Assembly (NCBI RefSeq): GCF_945859705.1
Contig: NC_079135.1
Location: forward strand, 20,214,501-20,278,500
DNA from: Episyrphus balteatus
Lineage: Eukaryota; Arthropoda; Insecta; Diptera; Syrphidae
Direction of reading: 5' to 3'
Length of the DNA stretch: 64,000 nucleotides
Under the pieces are notes generated by a model. It searched no databases, was not told where the DNA came from, and worked only from the letters and a program-made list of their open reading frames with translations. Below, in pieces: positions 34,174-46,330 of this stretch. The position numbers and the translations under genes were made by a program. Positions within the stretch are counted from its first letter, which is position 1. Every line of letters starts with the position of its first letter.

Positions 34174-36000
34174 GCCATGGTTCTCCAGAACTCCAGAAGA
34201 CATTCGGTCGGTTTCAATTGGTTTTTCTATTTTTCAGAGCATTCTCCGCGAGACCAATTTTTCGACAGTTCTAGTGTCGGAAAATTCTTCACAGTTATGG
34301 AAAGGCATCTAGAAGAATTATAGGTAACGCTTTATTTAAAAAAGTTTAAGAACTTTAAAGGCTTCATTCTTCAATCCTCTTCAAATTGTATACAATCTGG
34401 ACCTAAGAAACTTCCTCTTTAAATAATAAGCTACGTAGATTACTCCGTTTATTATGCGTCTTTTTGGGGTCAGACTACACAAGATATATTTTCGTAATCT
34501 AATAAAAAAAATCCCTTTAAAAAATCTTATTTAAAAAAAAATTTATCTTTTAGAAAAAAATTCCATTACTCGTTTAAAATTCGTCTTTTTAGTCGGAATT
34601 TCAACCTAATTTTCGGATTTTTCTTATTCATCAAATTCCTTAGAAAACAATAGTTTCTTAGATTTGTTATGTTTCATTTAGACCCTGATCTCATTTTTTT
34701 TAAATCTAGACAGGTGTCTGCAAGGCAAACAAATGTCTTGGCAGCCTAGGAATAACCTATGACAAAGTTATGAAAATTGTTTTTCTCTTTTTTTTTTTAA
34801 GAAAACATTATAAATATTTGTATGTAAATATTTTTTTCAAGTTCAATGATGCTTGCAATACAAATATTCTTAGCCATTATCATTTTTCATAACTCAAAGT
34901 AAATTATCAAATAACAGATGTAACAAAAATCCATTTTGTTCGTGCTTCAGTTACTTTTAATCCTTTACAAACCGACCAACATCATCGTTTACTTTCATGA
35001 CAAAAAAATAAACAAAATTTTACGTTCATTTGCCCACAAAATACATCGCACAGACAAAACATATTCATATTTCTAACCCAAAAAAAAAAAGAAAAAAAAA
35101 TCTATAAAATCGGATTATCTTCGCCTTAATGTTTTTATCCTTGGGCATAAGTCTGGGACTTATTTCGTATTTATATTATTTACCATCAAACATTGAATTG
35201 TATTGCCAACAATAAAAATAGACCCGAAATAATGTCTAATTTATTTCGTCTAAATTATTCCATAGAACCTATTACCTCTCTCCTTACTCTTTGACTTTTT
35301 CTTGAATTCTGCTTGATTGTTGTGTAGTCTAGGTACCTCGTCTTTACTGCAAATCCGTTTATGACATTTAACCCATATAACCCTATAAGCTTTTAGAGGA
35401 GAAAACGCGTGTATATTCATGTTTTGGGATACAACATGAAACAACCACAAGTAATATTGCCTTCATTTTGTGTAGTCGATAAAATTGATTTATCCAATAA
35501 TACTGTACAGAAAGTTAGTTCTTATTCTTATTGTCGGTCGTCCCAAACTGAGTCATGCACTTCTTACATTTTTAGGCTAAAGTTCATTTGCGTAGGCTTA
35601 GGATGTCTTTTTCTTGGTTTTGTTTTTAGATAGAAATTCATATTTAGTAGAATCACGCACATTTGTGTTTTTGTTGGGAAGAGGTACAACACAAAAAGCT
35701 GTACGGTGCACAAAACTATCATTTGTGTCGTTGTCCTGGCAATGAACATAAAGACAGCGGACGACAACTTGTGACATTTGTGGTTGGAAATAATACTTCG
35801 TACACGTATCTAACCATTTGGACTTCCAAAAACTAAGTAAGAGTACGTGTACCTTCAATATTATGCTTTTCTAGACATGTTTCAATAATGTGACCAGGAT
35901 AGTGTATTGTGTTGCGTTTCCACTTTAATAAATGTATTTAGCTGCATCTAGAGAAGGTTCAAGTTATAACAGTTCATAATCATTTGAAGTATGAATTGTT
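34174..36000. other. AT-rich non-genic stretch
   Basis: No supported gene. Opposite-strand overlapping frames at 35409-35858 show cysteine/threonine-rich text with no domain. No mobile element ends were recognised. Confidence 0.55.
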
Positions 36001-36009
36001 GAACGTGCT

Positions 36010-36260
36010 TCGCTTAAAAACGCAATTGGATCGCACGTACTAGTTAACCTTTGAAGACTCGCTGAACTTGGAAGAACACGAAAAGATAAAATACATACAA
36101 GGACACCGTCTTAGTTTTTTGCATAGAATGATTTTATTTTTTAGACCCGTTTTACAACAGAAAAACAAATTTTTCACCTTTCGAAAATAAAATTAAATGT
36201 AAGACGAGGATGCACTTACTTGCTTTAATGATTAAAGTTTCTAAAATACTTAAAATATTA
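36010..36260 (+). repeat. Two family-B start fragments
   Basis: GGATCGCACGTACTAG near 36018 and GATGCACTTACTTGCTTTAA near 36207 resemble the 5' text of repeat family B (TCGCACGTACTTGCT), the second followed by a variant of AAAGTTTCTAAAATAC. Only the starts are recognisable. Confidence 0.4.
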
Positions 36261-36434
36261 TCAAATTAATTTTTTTTTTAAATTGTTAAAAATTCACATA
36301 TCTTTATTTACCTATTTGTTTTTAATGTTACAAAATCAAAGTATTTTTTTTTTTTTGAAAATCGTTAGTGTTAATTTTCAATATATAGCAATAAAACAGA
36401 AATTAATTTAAATAAAAACAAAATATTAAAAAAA

Positions 36435-36910
36435 CTGGTCAAAAAAATTGAACTTTTTTGTTGCCACAAGAACCAGGATATAGTATTTTTCTAGAGGTTT
36501 TTGATGTGCTGAACTCGATTATGAAGTCAGAAAAATTTGATTGGCCTCCGTTTTTGAAATATTGCCGTTATAAAATACTAAAAAAATATCATTTTGGCTA
36601 TTTTCGAGCTTCTGTTTTTATGTGATGTAAATCATTATAAGCAAATTTGTAACGGTGATCATAAGAACAAATATCTTAAGTTTCAGTTAACAAGCCTAAG
36701 AGAAATTAAACTTAATCTTAAGTTTAAGTCGCTGGTCACATAATTTTGTGCCACAAGAACCAAAATATATTTTTCTAGAGTTTTTGGGTTGTTGAACTCG
36801 AATCCGCAATCAGAAAAAATCTATTAGCCTTCGTTCTTAAAATATAACCGTTATAAAAAAAAAAAACTTTTTTTTTTGTATTTTATAACGGTAATATTTC
36901 AAGAACGAAA
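36435..36910. repeat. 310-bp-spaced duplication ending in a strong hairpin
   Basis: GCCACAAGAACCA(G/A)(G/A)ATATA, TTTTTCTAGAG and TGAACTCGA occur in the same order at 36455-36520 and 36750-36802. At the right end, 36832-36858 and 36881-36907 are inverse copies (25 of 27 positions) around an A/T loop, giving a long hairpin that contains ACCGTTATAAAA/TTTTATAACGGT exactly. Confidence 0.7.
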
Positions 36911-37074
36911 CAAACAAAATTTATTTCAGCTAATATGAACCCCTTTCATTCACATAGCTTGACCACTCAAAAAAACACTCCTTGACCAAAAATATTTTAC
37001 AAGACATTCGAAATTTCAGTAAATAATGTTTTTCACATGGTTTTCGGTTATATTTTACTAGATTAAGTATAAAA

Positions 37075-37112
37075 AAAATTAATGTGTGCAATTCACACGT
37101 GTTAGAAGTGAC
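37075..37112 (-). repeat. Family D motif (CACGTGTGAATTGCACACAT)
   Basis: On the minus strand the text GGTGTCACTTCTAACACGTG runs into TGAATTGCACACAT. The same ~37-base motif is at 48197-48233 and 51541-51577 on the plus strand. It contains the palindromes CACGTG and GTGTGAATTGCACAC. Its first 13 bases, GGTGTCACTTCTA, also occur in the terminal repeats of the 15040-18615 element. Confidence 0.65.
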
Positions 37113-37129
37113 ACCTTAAAAACTCGAAG

Positions 37130-37560
37130 AAATCGAAAAAATCTATCTTTTTTTCTTCCATCACCTTTAAATCCATTTTGTTTTAAATGACAACCTATAA
37201 TAAATTTAATATCATCTGGAAGCTTATTATTTTACTTTTTATATGACGCTTCAATTATATTTCTACGATGCCTACAAAAAAGTAAGAATTTTTTAAAGCC
37301 AACCATGTCGAAATTTCAAACTGAGATTATTTTACTTCCTACACTGGCCATCGGCAATAGATCTCCACAGGTGTTTTGAGTTTCTAGTTTTCCAATTTAA
37401 GATTATGTAACTTGTAAAGCACGTACTGTAATGTGTGATAAATCAAATTAAAGGTTATATTTTCAGAATGCGTATTAAAGTTAAATAAAATGTTTATGTG
37501 CTCTAGATCAAAAGATATAATGTGTTTAAAAAAAAAAACATTTTTTCACTGTTATCTAAG
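37130..37560 (+). mobile_element. Repeat family A, decayed relic (copy 8)
   Basis: The order of blocks matches family A: ATCATCTGGAAGCTTATTAT (37210), GATGCCTACAAAAAAG (37268), ATAGATCTCCACAGGTGTTT (37355), TAATGTGTGATAAATCAAAT (37429), TGCTCTAGATCAAAAG (37498). Identity is clearly lower than between other copies, so this is an older insertion of the same family. Confidence 0.65.
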
Positions 37561-37814
37561 GAATTTGAATATGAAATTCATTAAAATTTTGTAAACAATA
37601 ATAGTTTATTCTATTACCTATCTACATCAGTATATTTCATTCATCTATCTATTAAAACACAAAAGTTATAATTATAATATGATTTATCCTGTCGCTTTTT
37701 CGTTTCATCGTGTTTCAAATCACTACGATACTAAAGAAGTTTTCACTTCAAAAAATATTTTCAAAATACGTGCCATATAAATATATTTCACAAACAATTT
37801 TTATCACTATTTTG

Positions 37815-37945
37815 TTGGCATTTTCACTCTCTCCCATTCTATCGCGAAAAATTTTTTTATGAACTCTTTTGATCCTTTATTCTTATAATCATCCTTCATC
37901 CAAAAGGAAACATTTTGCCAGATTTCGTAGGGGTAATTTTTTTCT
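37815..37945 (+). repeat. Family C-like fragment
   Basis: TCTATCGCGAAAAATTTTTT, TATGAACTCTTTTGATCC and AACATTTTGCCAGATTTCGT follow the same order as 26870-26975. It is a decayed piece with no coding content. Confidence 0.45.
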
Positions 37946-37947
37946 TA

Positions 37948-38219
37948 CACAGAGAAAAATATGACAACCTTTTTTTGCAACTTGGCGCTGGAACAAAAAT
38001 CGCGATCAATATTTTCGTAGCGGGTTGGTTCAGGTGGTAAGGTGGGCGACTAATGGTCGTCGTCTTTTTTTTTTTTTTCTTTTCAAAACCCCAAAAGTGC
38101 AGATTTAAAAAAAAAATAAGGAAAACCCGATTGTTTTAATAAGGTTTCCTTCTTGGATGAAAACCATAGGGAAATCTTATTATTTTTATTCTATTTTATG
38201 TGGTCTATTTGTCTCTGCA
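37948..38219 (+). mobile_element. TIR MITE with tRNA-like segment, copy 2 (about 272 bp)
   Basis: CACAGAGAAAAATATGAC at the left and TGGTCTATTTGTCTCTG at the right correspond, inverted, to the ends of the copy at 27790-28219. The box-A-like TGGTTCAGGTGG at 38026-38037 is intact, while the region that held box B has been replaced by a T tract near 38062-38080. Orientation is opposite to copy 1. The right terminal bases have decayed. Confidence 0.75.
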
Positions 38220-39065
38220 CGGTTAAAAATTCTGGAGTATTTTTTAATACTTCTTGGGTTACATATAGGTCTACACCAGAAATGTATTAAAATTTAATAC
38301 AAGACAAATATTAAAATTTTTTATTTAATAAAAAATGTATTAAAATGTAATATAGTTGTATTAAAAAATAATACAGTTTATATTAGAATTTAATACCAAA
38401 TGTATTAAATTTCAATAATTGTATATTAAAATTTAATCTTTTTATATTAATTTCTAATAACAATTTTATTAAAAGATAATACAAAAATATTTCAATTCAA
38501 TACCAAATGTATTTAAAGTTAATAATAAGTATTCTTTTCCTAAATTCATTACTGAAAATAAATATTAATCATAAATAATATAATAATGGTGATATTATTG
38601 TCTCTATTTTATATGTTTCACAAACTGTGGCATGTAAAATCTTATTGCCCATCAAAATTCATCTGCAATGTATGTATTTTGCTTCGGAAAAACACAAAGC
38701 GCCTTCAAATTAGTACAAATTTACAAATATTAATTATATTTTTTTTAGAAAATGTACCTCAAACAATGGATTTTTTCATTTTCAAAATGGCTGCTGCTGA
38801 CCACAGTACACATATAAAAAGGTAATATATTCCAAATCTTATTTCTTTTTTTTACCTACGAAAAACGCACAAAAACCGAAAAACCACGCACACCACTAAT
38901 TTGTTAACAATTATTCACCATTCACCGCGAAGAAACACAAAGAAATTGGTTATTTTTTAATTTATAATTTTTTCAAATGACATTTTATAAATTAAAACAA
39001 AAACAAATTTCCTGTTTACCGCGATTAAAATATAAAAATTAAAGGCCGACCTGACAGATTGGTGG

Positions 39066-39969
39066 CAGCGTTGCCACTTTGCTGCAATTGCAGTAGATCT
39101 ACTGCATTTCTTGCAAAAAATAAATCTACTGCCACTTAATTAAATCTACTGCACTTCTTCAAATTAAATTCCAAGCGTTTTAAGGAAATAATAAACCAAT
39201 TAATTTGTAATAAATAGTATTGGGCAGGTTCAGAAACGTTAGGGACTAAATATTTAGGTAATTTCTCGGTCTCTGATTGGTCAACTGTCAAAAAAATCCT
39301 TCCAATTTAGGTAATTTTATTGGAAAGCTAACTGGAAAGTTAGGCAAGAAATTTTTACCTAAACAAGGAAAGTTTTTTTTGTCAACATGACAGCTGATTG
39401 TTTTCAATTATTGAATTTCGTTCAATATGTGTGAAAAACGAGTAAAATGTGCATTATCGGTTATAATTAATGTTATTTATTTATTAAAATGAAGTGAAAT
39501 TTGGTATCTGCCCCATGCGATCTATAAGTTGTTAAGTAGATTTCGAAAATTGACAATAACATCACATTCAAACTAATTTAGGGAATTTACTCAAATTTTC
39601 GTTCAGAAAATGACGTTGCCTAAATATCTAGTCCCTAATATTTCCTGAACGTTCCCATTGAAATGTACAAAATCTGCTCTTAACCCCAAACCAGCTCTAA
39701 AAAAGCTGCAAAACACCAAGATTAACACTGTTTAAAGTGTTTTTGGCCCAACAGATAGAGTCTGAATTTGCGAAAAAAAATCTAAAAGGAAGTATAAATG
39801 TTTAATTTAAAGTCTGTGCATTGGTTGTAATAAGAAAGGTATTCTGACTGTTAGTTCAACATACGGGTATTTTGATTGTTAAATAAAAAATCTACTGCGA
39901 ATTTGTTTAATCTACTGCATTTTTTTTATGGATCTACTGCGCAAATTTTTTTTGGAAGTGGCAACACTG
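39066..39969. mobile_element. hAT-like MITE with exact 8-bp target duplication (ATTGGTGG), 904 bp
   Basis: ATTGGTGG at 39058-39065 repeats at 39970-39977. Ends are CAGCGTTGCCACTT and, inversely, CAGTGTTGCCACTT. Subterminal copies of ATCTACTGC / GCAGTAGAT occur several times on both sides (39090-39155 and 39885-39940). CAGNGTTGCCA ends with an 8-bp duplication fit hAT non-autonomous elements. It carries an inner TIR element at 39221-39657. Confidence 0.88.
39221..39657. mobile_element. Innermost TIR element of the nest, about 437 bp
   Basis: Left text TTAGGGACTAAATATTTAGG (39238-39257) pairs with CCTAAATATCTAGTCCCTAA (39619-39638), one mismatch. The arms extend outwards through GTTCAG/CTGAAC to TGGG/CCCA. 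No target duplication was recognised, so the outermost bases are approximate. Confidence 0.7.
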
Positions 39970-40150
39970 ATTGGTGGCCATTTTTGACAAACAAATTTTG
40001 ACAACGTTCGGAATATATTACCTTATTATGTGTACTGTGGCTGCTGACGTTTGATTAAAATTTAATATTCTCGTATTACAAATTAATACTTTTTATATTA
40101 TTTTTTAATAAATTTTTATTAAATTTAATACAAAAATTTCAATCGACTTT

Positions 40151-41092
40151 TACAATTTAACTAATTTTTGTAACGATTTTTTATATGAAAACAATGATAA
40201 ACCTTGTTTACTTAAAATAAAATTCATTTTAGCCGCTTTTTCATAATAGTTCTAAAAATACTTTCAGTGATTTGGCCAATAGGTATCTGCGATGAACTTG
40301 TTTATTGTAGATAATTCTATAACAAAGAATTCTATTTGAGGTGGTTCCTCCAGAAAATGTCATTACAAATGGTTTTTATGCAAAAACAATTTTTGCAAGG
40401 AAATTCTGAAAACGTAAAGTTCCATTTAAGCATACGTTGAAATACACGCCTTTGGCAATTTCAAAGAATCAAATAAAAAAATATCAATGTTGTTAATACT
40501 TAATTAGAATTTCCTAGTACTAAATTGTATAAACCACAACGAAATTCGATTATCTAAAATGTTATCATCCTACTTGTTTTTCATCAGAACAACAGTAACT
40601 ACAGGCCATTATTTTTTCATTGTATTCCATTACCATAATATTCGTAACCTTGATAAAACTACCATTTCCAGGAATTTGGTCACATCAATATACTAAAAAT
40701 GTTTTTCACTTTAGAACATTTGCATCGACAATCACCATTGTAACCATTGTTTTGAATAAGTCTTCTATATTCATCTGTAAATTGTGTTTTGCAACAAACC
40801 AACAACACCACAACAAACAACCAGAGTGTCTGTTACGGCAATTTTCTCTTAGAATTATTATTTATTTTTCAGGATTCTATTTTGATTCCGATTTATGCAT
40901 TGCCCAGCATTTGTGTTATTTTGTTACTTTTTTTTTATTGGAAAATTTGTGACAATTTACAAAAAAACAAAAACTTAGCTCTCTTTCTGTCTCTCCTTGT
41001 GGTGTCGTTAAAATTGTAAGTAATCTGAAATCTGTTTTGTGGACTCTTCAGCAAAAAAAAAAAAAAAACACAAAAACCTTAGATACACGTTT

Positions 41093-41125
<33 letters not shown>

Positions 41126-42938
41126 GAGAGATGCAAAATACTGGTGGTTTTACAAAAAAAATCGGCTATATTGCATCGACGTTATTTGTTTATCGATCTC
41201 CCAAAATTCAATTTGTGTAACGAAATCAAACAAAATCACAAAAAAAAAAGTTTGCTAAAATAACCAAAACACATGTTTCCTCTTGGATGCTATAAGAATT
41301 TCCCAAATATATAGCAGCCTTATCCGAAACTCCCAAAGTCCGATAGGGAATTTTCATTCACAATGTTTACGGCCAAAGCCAAACAAACACAAAAAAAAAA
41401 AAAAAAAAAACATGCGAAGTTTTTATAGCTCAACACTAATCTCATTGAAACCCAAAATGCTATTACTGTAAATTGAATCCCCTAAAATCGCCACAAAAGC
41501 CAAAAGGAAAAATGAATGGTTTTTAGCGGGCGGATGCGAACAAACCATCGTGGTTAGGTCAAATTAAAAAAAAAAAAAAATTCAAAAACGTTTGAGAGAA
41601 ATTGGAAGTCGTTTTTAGCGCATTGGAATGTAAAAAAAAGAGTGGGTGTCATGGGATTTGTAAGCTGAAAAAAAAAATATACCTAAACAAGACTTAATGA
41701 CATAGCTTGCGTGTGTTATGCGGTTTGTTACCAAAAAAAAAAAAAAAATACATTTAAAGCCCTAAAGCAATTTATTATGTCAAGATTTGAAAGTATTTTT
41801 TTTTTTACTCTCGTTTTGGTCCTGAAATTCAGAACATTAACAAAAGTACAAATAATGAGGTACCAACTTGGAGGTTATAATCGTGTGTTTTGAACTTTTG
41901 TACTCGTTAACAATAATACTCGTAAATTCAAAATGAGTTTTTAGAATTCATATCCGCATTTAATTTGAATTTAAAATAAAATGAACTTAATGCCATTTTA
42001 AGTTTGAAAGTTCATATCGGCTTAAAGGTTTTTAGCAAAAAGATTAAAAAGGTTATTTATTCCTATCACGACATTTTTTATCTCACAAAAAACTGTTGAA
42101 CTTAAATCCCACCCTCAAAAAAAAAGACTTAATCCAAAAAACATATCACGTTCCATTGAGTTGTTGATATTTCGGAAATTATTAAATTTTATCAGACCCA
42201 AATTAAGAAAAAAGCTTAACATAATTCGTGTCGCCAAATGATCACGTTTTCAAATCAAAATTTAATTAAACCTAAATATAACACACACATGATTTTGTAT
42301 ACCCTTCCTTCCTTCGCCCCTCTCTCACATTTATCGTTTTTTACCTTTAAAAATATCCTAAAAGAGAGACAGTGGAGAAGGGAAAACATTTTTGGATTTT
42401 GAGCAGATGGAGCTTTAGTCATTTTCATTTACTCATAATTAAATGTTAACCGCGATTCATGAACTTTTTTTTTTTATTTTTTTATTTTTGTTATAGTCAA
42501 CAAAACGTGTGGAAAATGTGTGCGAAAGGTAAATAAAGGATATAATACATTTTTTTTTTTTTTTAGGTATTTTCAAATTATAAGACTGGAAAATATTAAA
42601 AAGCTTCATGCTTGCGGAGGCTTAATGTGTATTAAAAGACATTCTTTTTATTTGTGTTTGTTCAATATAAGGATGATGTAGAGATAGAGGATTAAATTAA
42701 TTTGAAACAAATTGGGTTACATGGAATGTTAATACCTTTTAAGCGCATATATATGATTTTGTATAGAAATAACATTGTAACTAATTTTGAAGATTTCAAA
42801 AATGAATTAACCGATAGTATTTGTGGAAAGAGTTGTAGACTTTACAATTTAATGTTTAGTTCGATTCTTTTTACTTGTGGTAAATTTTATATTGGCCAGA
42901 TCTAGAATTCCCGAAAAAAAAAAAAAAAAAATTCGCGA
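40151..42938. other. AT-rich non-genic stretch with long homopolymers
   Basis: A 31-base poly-T run at about 41094-41124 and A runs near 41053, 41390-41410 and 41735 dominate. Forward frames (for example 40620-40952, 41037-41263, 42702-42905) have no recognised motifs. The last, 67 residues, has more even composition but no splice or domain support. Confidence 0.55.
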
Positions 42939-44470
42939 AGTAGAGAGTTGATTTTTTTTGCTATAGATAAATGAGACTAATTTAAGAATAACTGCAGGTA
43001 AGAAAAAATTCTAAAAAATTTTAAAACTAAGCTATAACGTTTTGTTTGAACGTTGTACACGTGTTGCGGGTTATGACAAAATGATGATTTTGGGTAGGGA
43101 AAATTATTTTGACAATTCTAAAGGTGCCAGGTGAAAGATGAGAGAAAAAAATTAGGCGTCTAATACGGATTTTTTTTCCAACACTCTGCGTTTCGAAATA
43201 TGAATTTTTGAAAAACACCTTGTTTTTTAGGGGCATTTTTGGGTAGTTTTTGATTTTTAGCTTTTTTTTTGGAGCGTTCAAAAAATCTCAAACTTATAGG
43301 ACATGTAGGTTTTGGCCTTATGCATACATGTGCAAAAAATTGGAATTTTAGTGAGTTTAGTGAGTTTTGACTGAATAACGGAAGAAACAAGTTTTTAAAA
43401 AACACGTTTTTTTTTTAAAGTTTTTAACCGGTTTTCATCGTTTATAAATAAAAATAATCTTTTTTTCTTTAATAGATACAGGAATAAAGTATAAAAAGTA
43501 ATGATAGACCACGACCACGACTATATGTATGCGAAGTATCAATCATTTTCGTAAACACAATTTTGAGATAACGGTAAAATAAAATTTTACAATTCAACAG
43601 GTTATAACTTTTGACCAAGAGCAGATAGAAATTTTATTAAACTTTTATGAGCATCCTGATACAATTACCTTTCTTTGGTATATCACACATAACGGTAGAC
43701 TAACTACAAGCTACACAATGTTAATTCAAGTAACTTGCGAAAAACCTCAAAAGTAACGTAATCTCAGTCTGGAAATTTGACATGGTTGACTTTAAAAAAT
43801 TCTAACTTCCCTTGTAGGCATCTTTGAAATGAGATTGATACGTCATATTAAAGGTGAAATGATAAGCTTTCACATTGTATAAAATTTTGTATAGGTTGTT
43901 AAACAAAAAAATTGATTCCATAGCCTGAGAACATAAAAATAAATGTTTTTTTTTTTCCTTTTTTTAATGAAATTTAATCGAGTTCAAAAAATTCTAGCTC
44001 TTTTTGTAGATGTCTCATAGACCTGATCGATATATATATTTTAAGCTAAGACAATAAGCTTTCAGATGGTATAAAATTTTGTATAGGTGGTGAGGGAAAA
44101 AAATGGAATTAATGACGTTAGAAGATAAAAATTCATGTTTTCTTTGCTATTTTTTGATGAAAATGATTGTTTTCAATAAATTATTTTTATACTTTTTGCG
44201 CATTGTAAAAATTTAAAAATGGTTTTATTCTTAAGAAAAAATACTTAGCTTTTAAATTGCATATTTTTTTTGTAAGCTTTTATAATAAAAAAATTAATAT
44301 AATGAGAAAATAAAAAAGGTATTTTTTTTTAGCTTTTTCTTCTAAATTATGATTGTTTGAAATAAGTAAATTCTTTAATTGACTCATTTTAAACAAAAGC
44401 ACACAACCTGTTTTCTGACGACATTATCACGTAAAATCATCGTCCGTAAGCCGGCTTTACAGACAACTTT
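42939..44470 (-). mobile_element. Repeat family A, copy 5 (reverse)
   Basis: Read on the minus strand it runs from GTTGTCTGTAAAGCCGGCTT (44448-44467) through AGCTTTTTTTTTGGAGCG-type blocks to the TATAGATAAA/AGAGAGTTGA block near 42940-42970. It lacks the last ~200 bases of copies 4 and 7, and part of the ACAGATCTCC block is deleted near 43750. It has inserted into or beside a fragment of the 2651-3196 family. Confidence 0.8.
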
Positions 44471-44610
44471 TTTTTTTAAATGTTATAAATTTTCCAGATA
44501 CTCTCTGTTTCAATTATAGTCTTTCCTTATCTACTTACTTATTTTATGTTGATTGGGTCTTTATATAGTGAACGGGTTTTTAATAAGCTTTATGAGCTTC
44601 TAAGTTCTAT
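44471..44610 (-). repeat. Fragment of the 2651-3196 TIR family
   Basis: On the minus strand, AACCCGTTCACTATATAAAG, AATCAACATAAAATAAG, GACTATAATTGAAACAGAG and GAGTATCTGGAAAATTTAT follow the interior of 2651-3196 in order. Neither terminal inverted repeat is present, so this is a broken copy. Family A copy 5 abuts it directly. Confidence 0.7.
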
Positions 44611-46190
44611 TTGTAGCATCGTCAAGGTTGATGTCTTCATCTTCAGCCTTAGCGGAAATGTCAGAGCATCAGTCCTTATATTCAGAATATGAATTTGTGT
44701 CAATTTAGCCGACTCTTAGCCGAAAACTTGCTATTTTTTTAAACTCCCGAAAATCATATGTGGCTGCATTTAAAACTGCCAAACTTTTGAATTCGCTGTT
44801 AGAACGCATAAGGCTATATCAAACTGCATACCTACTCACATTTTGGTTATTTTGGACTATAATGTAATGTCCAAAAACATAAAAAAAAAAAAAATTTGTG
44901 CACATTGTGTGACGATATCCAAACAATAGAATCTATCTTTTTAATGATAAATAACTTTTACAATTAATTTTTTTTTTTTTTGACGACAATATTGCAGTCC
45001 TTAAAATAAATTCAAAAAATTAAACATATCTCATTAAATGTTTTGACTCTTAACTCTTCGTAAATTGATTTTTTTTTTTAAATAAATTCAAAAAATCTAC
45101 AAAAAAATTTTGTCACTTTCATAAAAAAATATTTGACATATTTCCCAATATTTCGAAGCTTATATTAAAAAAGTAAAAGTTGACAAAAACCTTACAAAAT
45201 GTGATTAATTTGTTTTAGTATCACAAAAACATTCGAATTCATGATCCACTCTCAAGCTGGACACAACTTCCTAGTTTAACATCGTTAATCAATAGTTTGT
45301 GGAAAATTATTCCTCATAAAATCATTATCCACACTAAATTATTGGGCTTGCAACAACAAACAAAAAAAACTCTGAAACACAATTTTTTTTCTCTTTTCCA
45401 ATTTTCTATATTTAATTCACTATAAATTAGGTATATATTTCATACTTAATACTTTCTTAATTATAAGCTTGGTTTCATTTCATCTCTACGTGGATCGCTT
45501 TGAAGTCTTTTAAATCTTGTTTGTCTTAATTTCCTTGTCAAAAACCTCTCTCTGGTATAATACCGAAAACCTAACCTAACTCAAAATCATACCACAAAAA
45601 AAAAAAAACAAAAAGAAAAAAAAAATTCATTCAAATTTTTGTCTAACCTTAAATTTTATTTGAAGTCATGAAAATTCATTTACCCCAAAATGTTGACCTT
45701 AATATTGAAAAACACAACTTGTTAGGATCTCATTTCTTACTCGTTTAACATCATTGAACTAATAAGCCCAAAGGAATATTCTCTTATTTTTTGTTTCTTT
45801 TCCCAACCAACTAAAAAAAAAAAAAAACAATTCTCAAATAATACTTCATATATATCTGAAATGTATCATGCCGCCATCAACCCTAAAAACGAGAGAATGA
45901 TGATAAAGACCCTTGCATAATTCTATTAAAACCATTCCAACCCAAAATTACAAAAACAACAACCAGCAACAACCAGCAACAACAAAAACAAAACAACCAT
46001 AAAAAGTACAAAACGACAAGGATATTCTTTATCCGCTGCGTATTTCATGGAATATAACCATCTCTCCCTTGCATGCTATCAGTATACAGACAACCTAACC
46101 CAGGCTAACTCATCCCAAAAACCATCATCACCCACCACAAAAACAACATCAATGCGGGCGTAGGGTTGCCTTCGGTCAAAATGGTGGAAG
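44611..46190. other. AT-rich non-genic stretch
   Basis: No gene was seen. CAA-type simple sequence (CAACAACCAGCAACAACCAG) is at about 45955-45985. A-rich runs near 44880, 45600 and 45812 are otherwise featureless. Confidence 0.6.
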
Positions 46191-46330
46191 TACACCAACA
46201 GAGTCTATATAAACAGAGCACACGCATAATAACAATTTGCAGTAGCTTTGATGGTTGTTGGCAAAAGGACCTTGATGGTGGGGTATGAAAAAAAAAAAAC
46301 CCTACCCTCTTCTTTCCGGCGAGTCATCAG
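46191..46330 (+). promoter_or_regulatory. Possible core promoter (TATATAAA plus initiator-like site)
   Basis: TATATAAA at 46206-46213 is followed 35 bases later by GCAGTA (46239-46244), roughly where an insect initiator would lie. The surrounding 46040-46640 is more sequence-complex than its neighbours. No ORF with domain support follows, and a TATA-like string is expected by chance in AT-rich DNA. A non-coding 5' exon is possible but unproven. Confidence 0.2.

Larger units (their letters stand above)
38802..40039. mobile_element. TIR element with 9-bp target duplication (GCTGCTGAC), interrupted
   Basis: GCTGCTGAC at 38793-38801 repeats exactly at 40040-40048. Ends are CACAGTACACATA and its inverse TATGTGTACTGTG; the arms continue into GGTAATATATTCC/GGAATATATTACC. 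A 9-bp duplication is typical of Mutator-like elements, but the call rests on duplication length only. The empty element would be about 326 bp because a hAT-like element lies inside. No coding capacity. Confidence 0.78.
38270..40150. mobile_element. Outer element of a four-level nest (relative of 5119-5815)
   Basis: The left part, 38270-38535, is an array of TATTAAAATTTAATA-type near-palindromes; similar text resumes at 40050-40135 beyond the insert. The core at 38580-38740 (GAAAAACACAAAGCGCCTTC) is the inverse of the 5370-5530 core of the element at 5119-5815. Left 530 bases plus right 100 bases total about 630, close to the 697-bp size of that relative. The right end is not resolved. Confidence 0.6.

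Noticed and set aside
40620..41019. Two overlapping forward ORFs of 110 and 76 residues
   Set aside because: Out-of-frame with each other in AT-rich DNA, with no motif, and hydrophobic text as expected from T-rich codons.
42702..42905. 67-residue forward ORF with even composition
   Set aside because: No homologue recognised, no splice signals, and it lies next to a repeat. Short frames of this size are expected by chance in 64 kb.
46206..46244. TATA box plus initiator as a definite gene promoter
   Set aside because: Listed only as a low-confidence candidate because TATATAAA is common by chance here and no gene follows.
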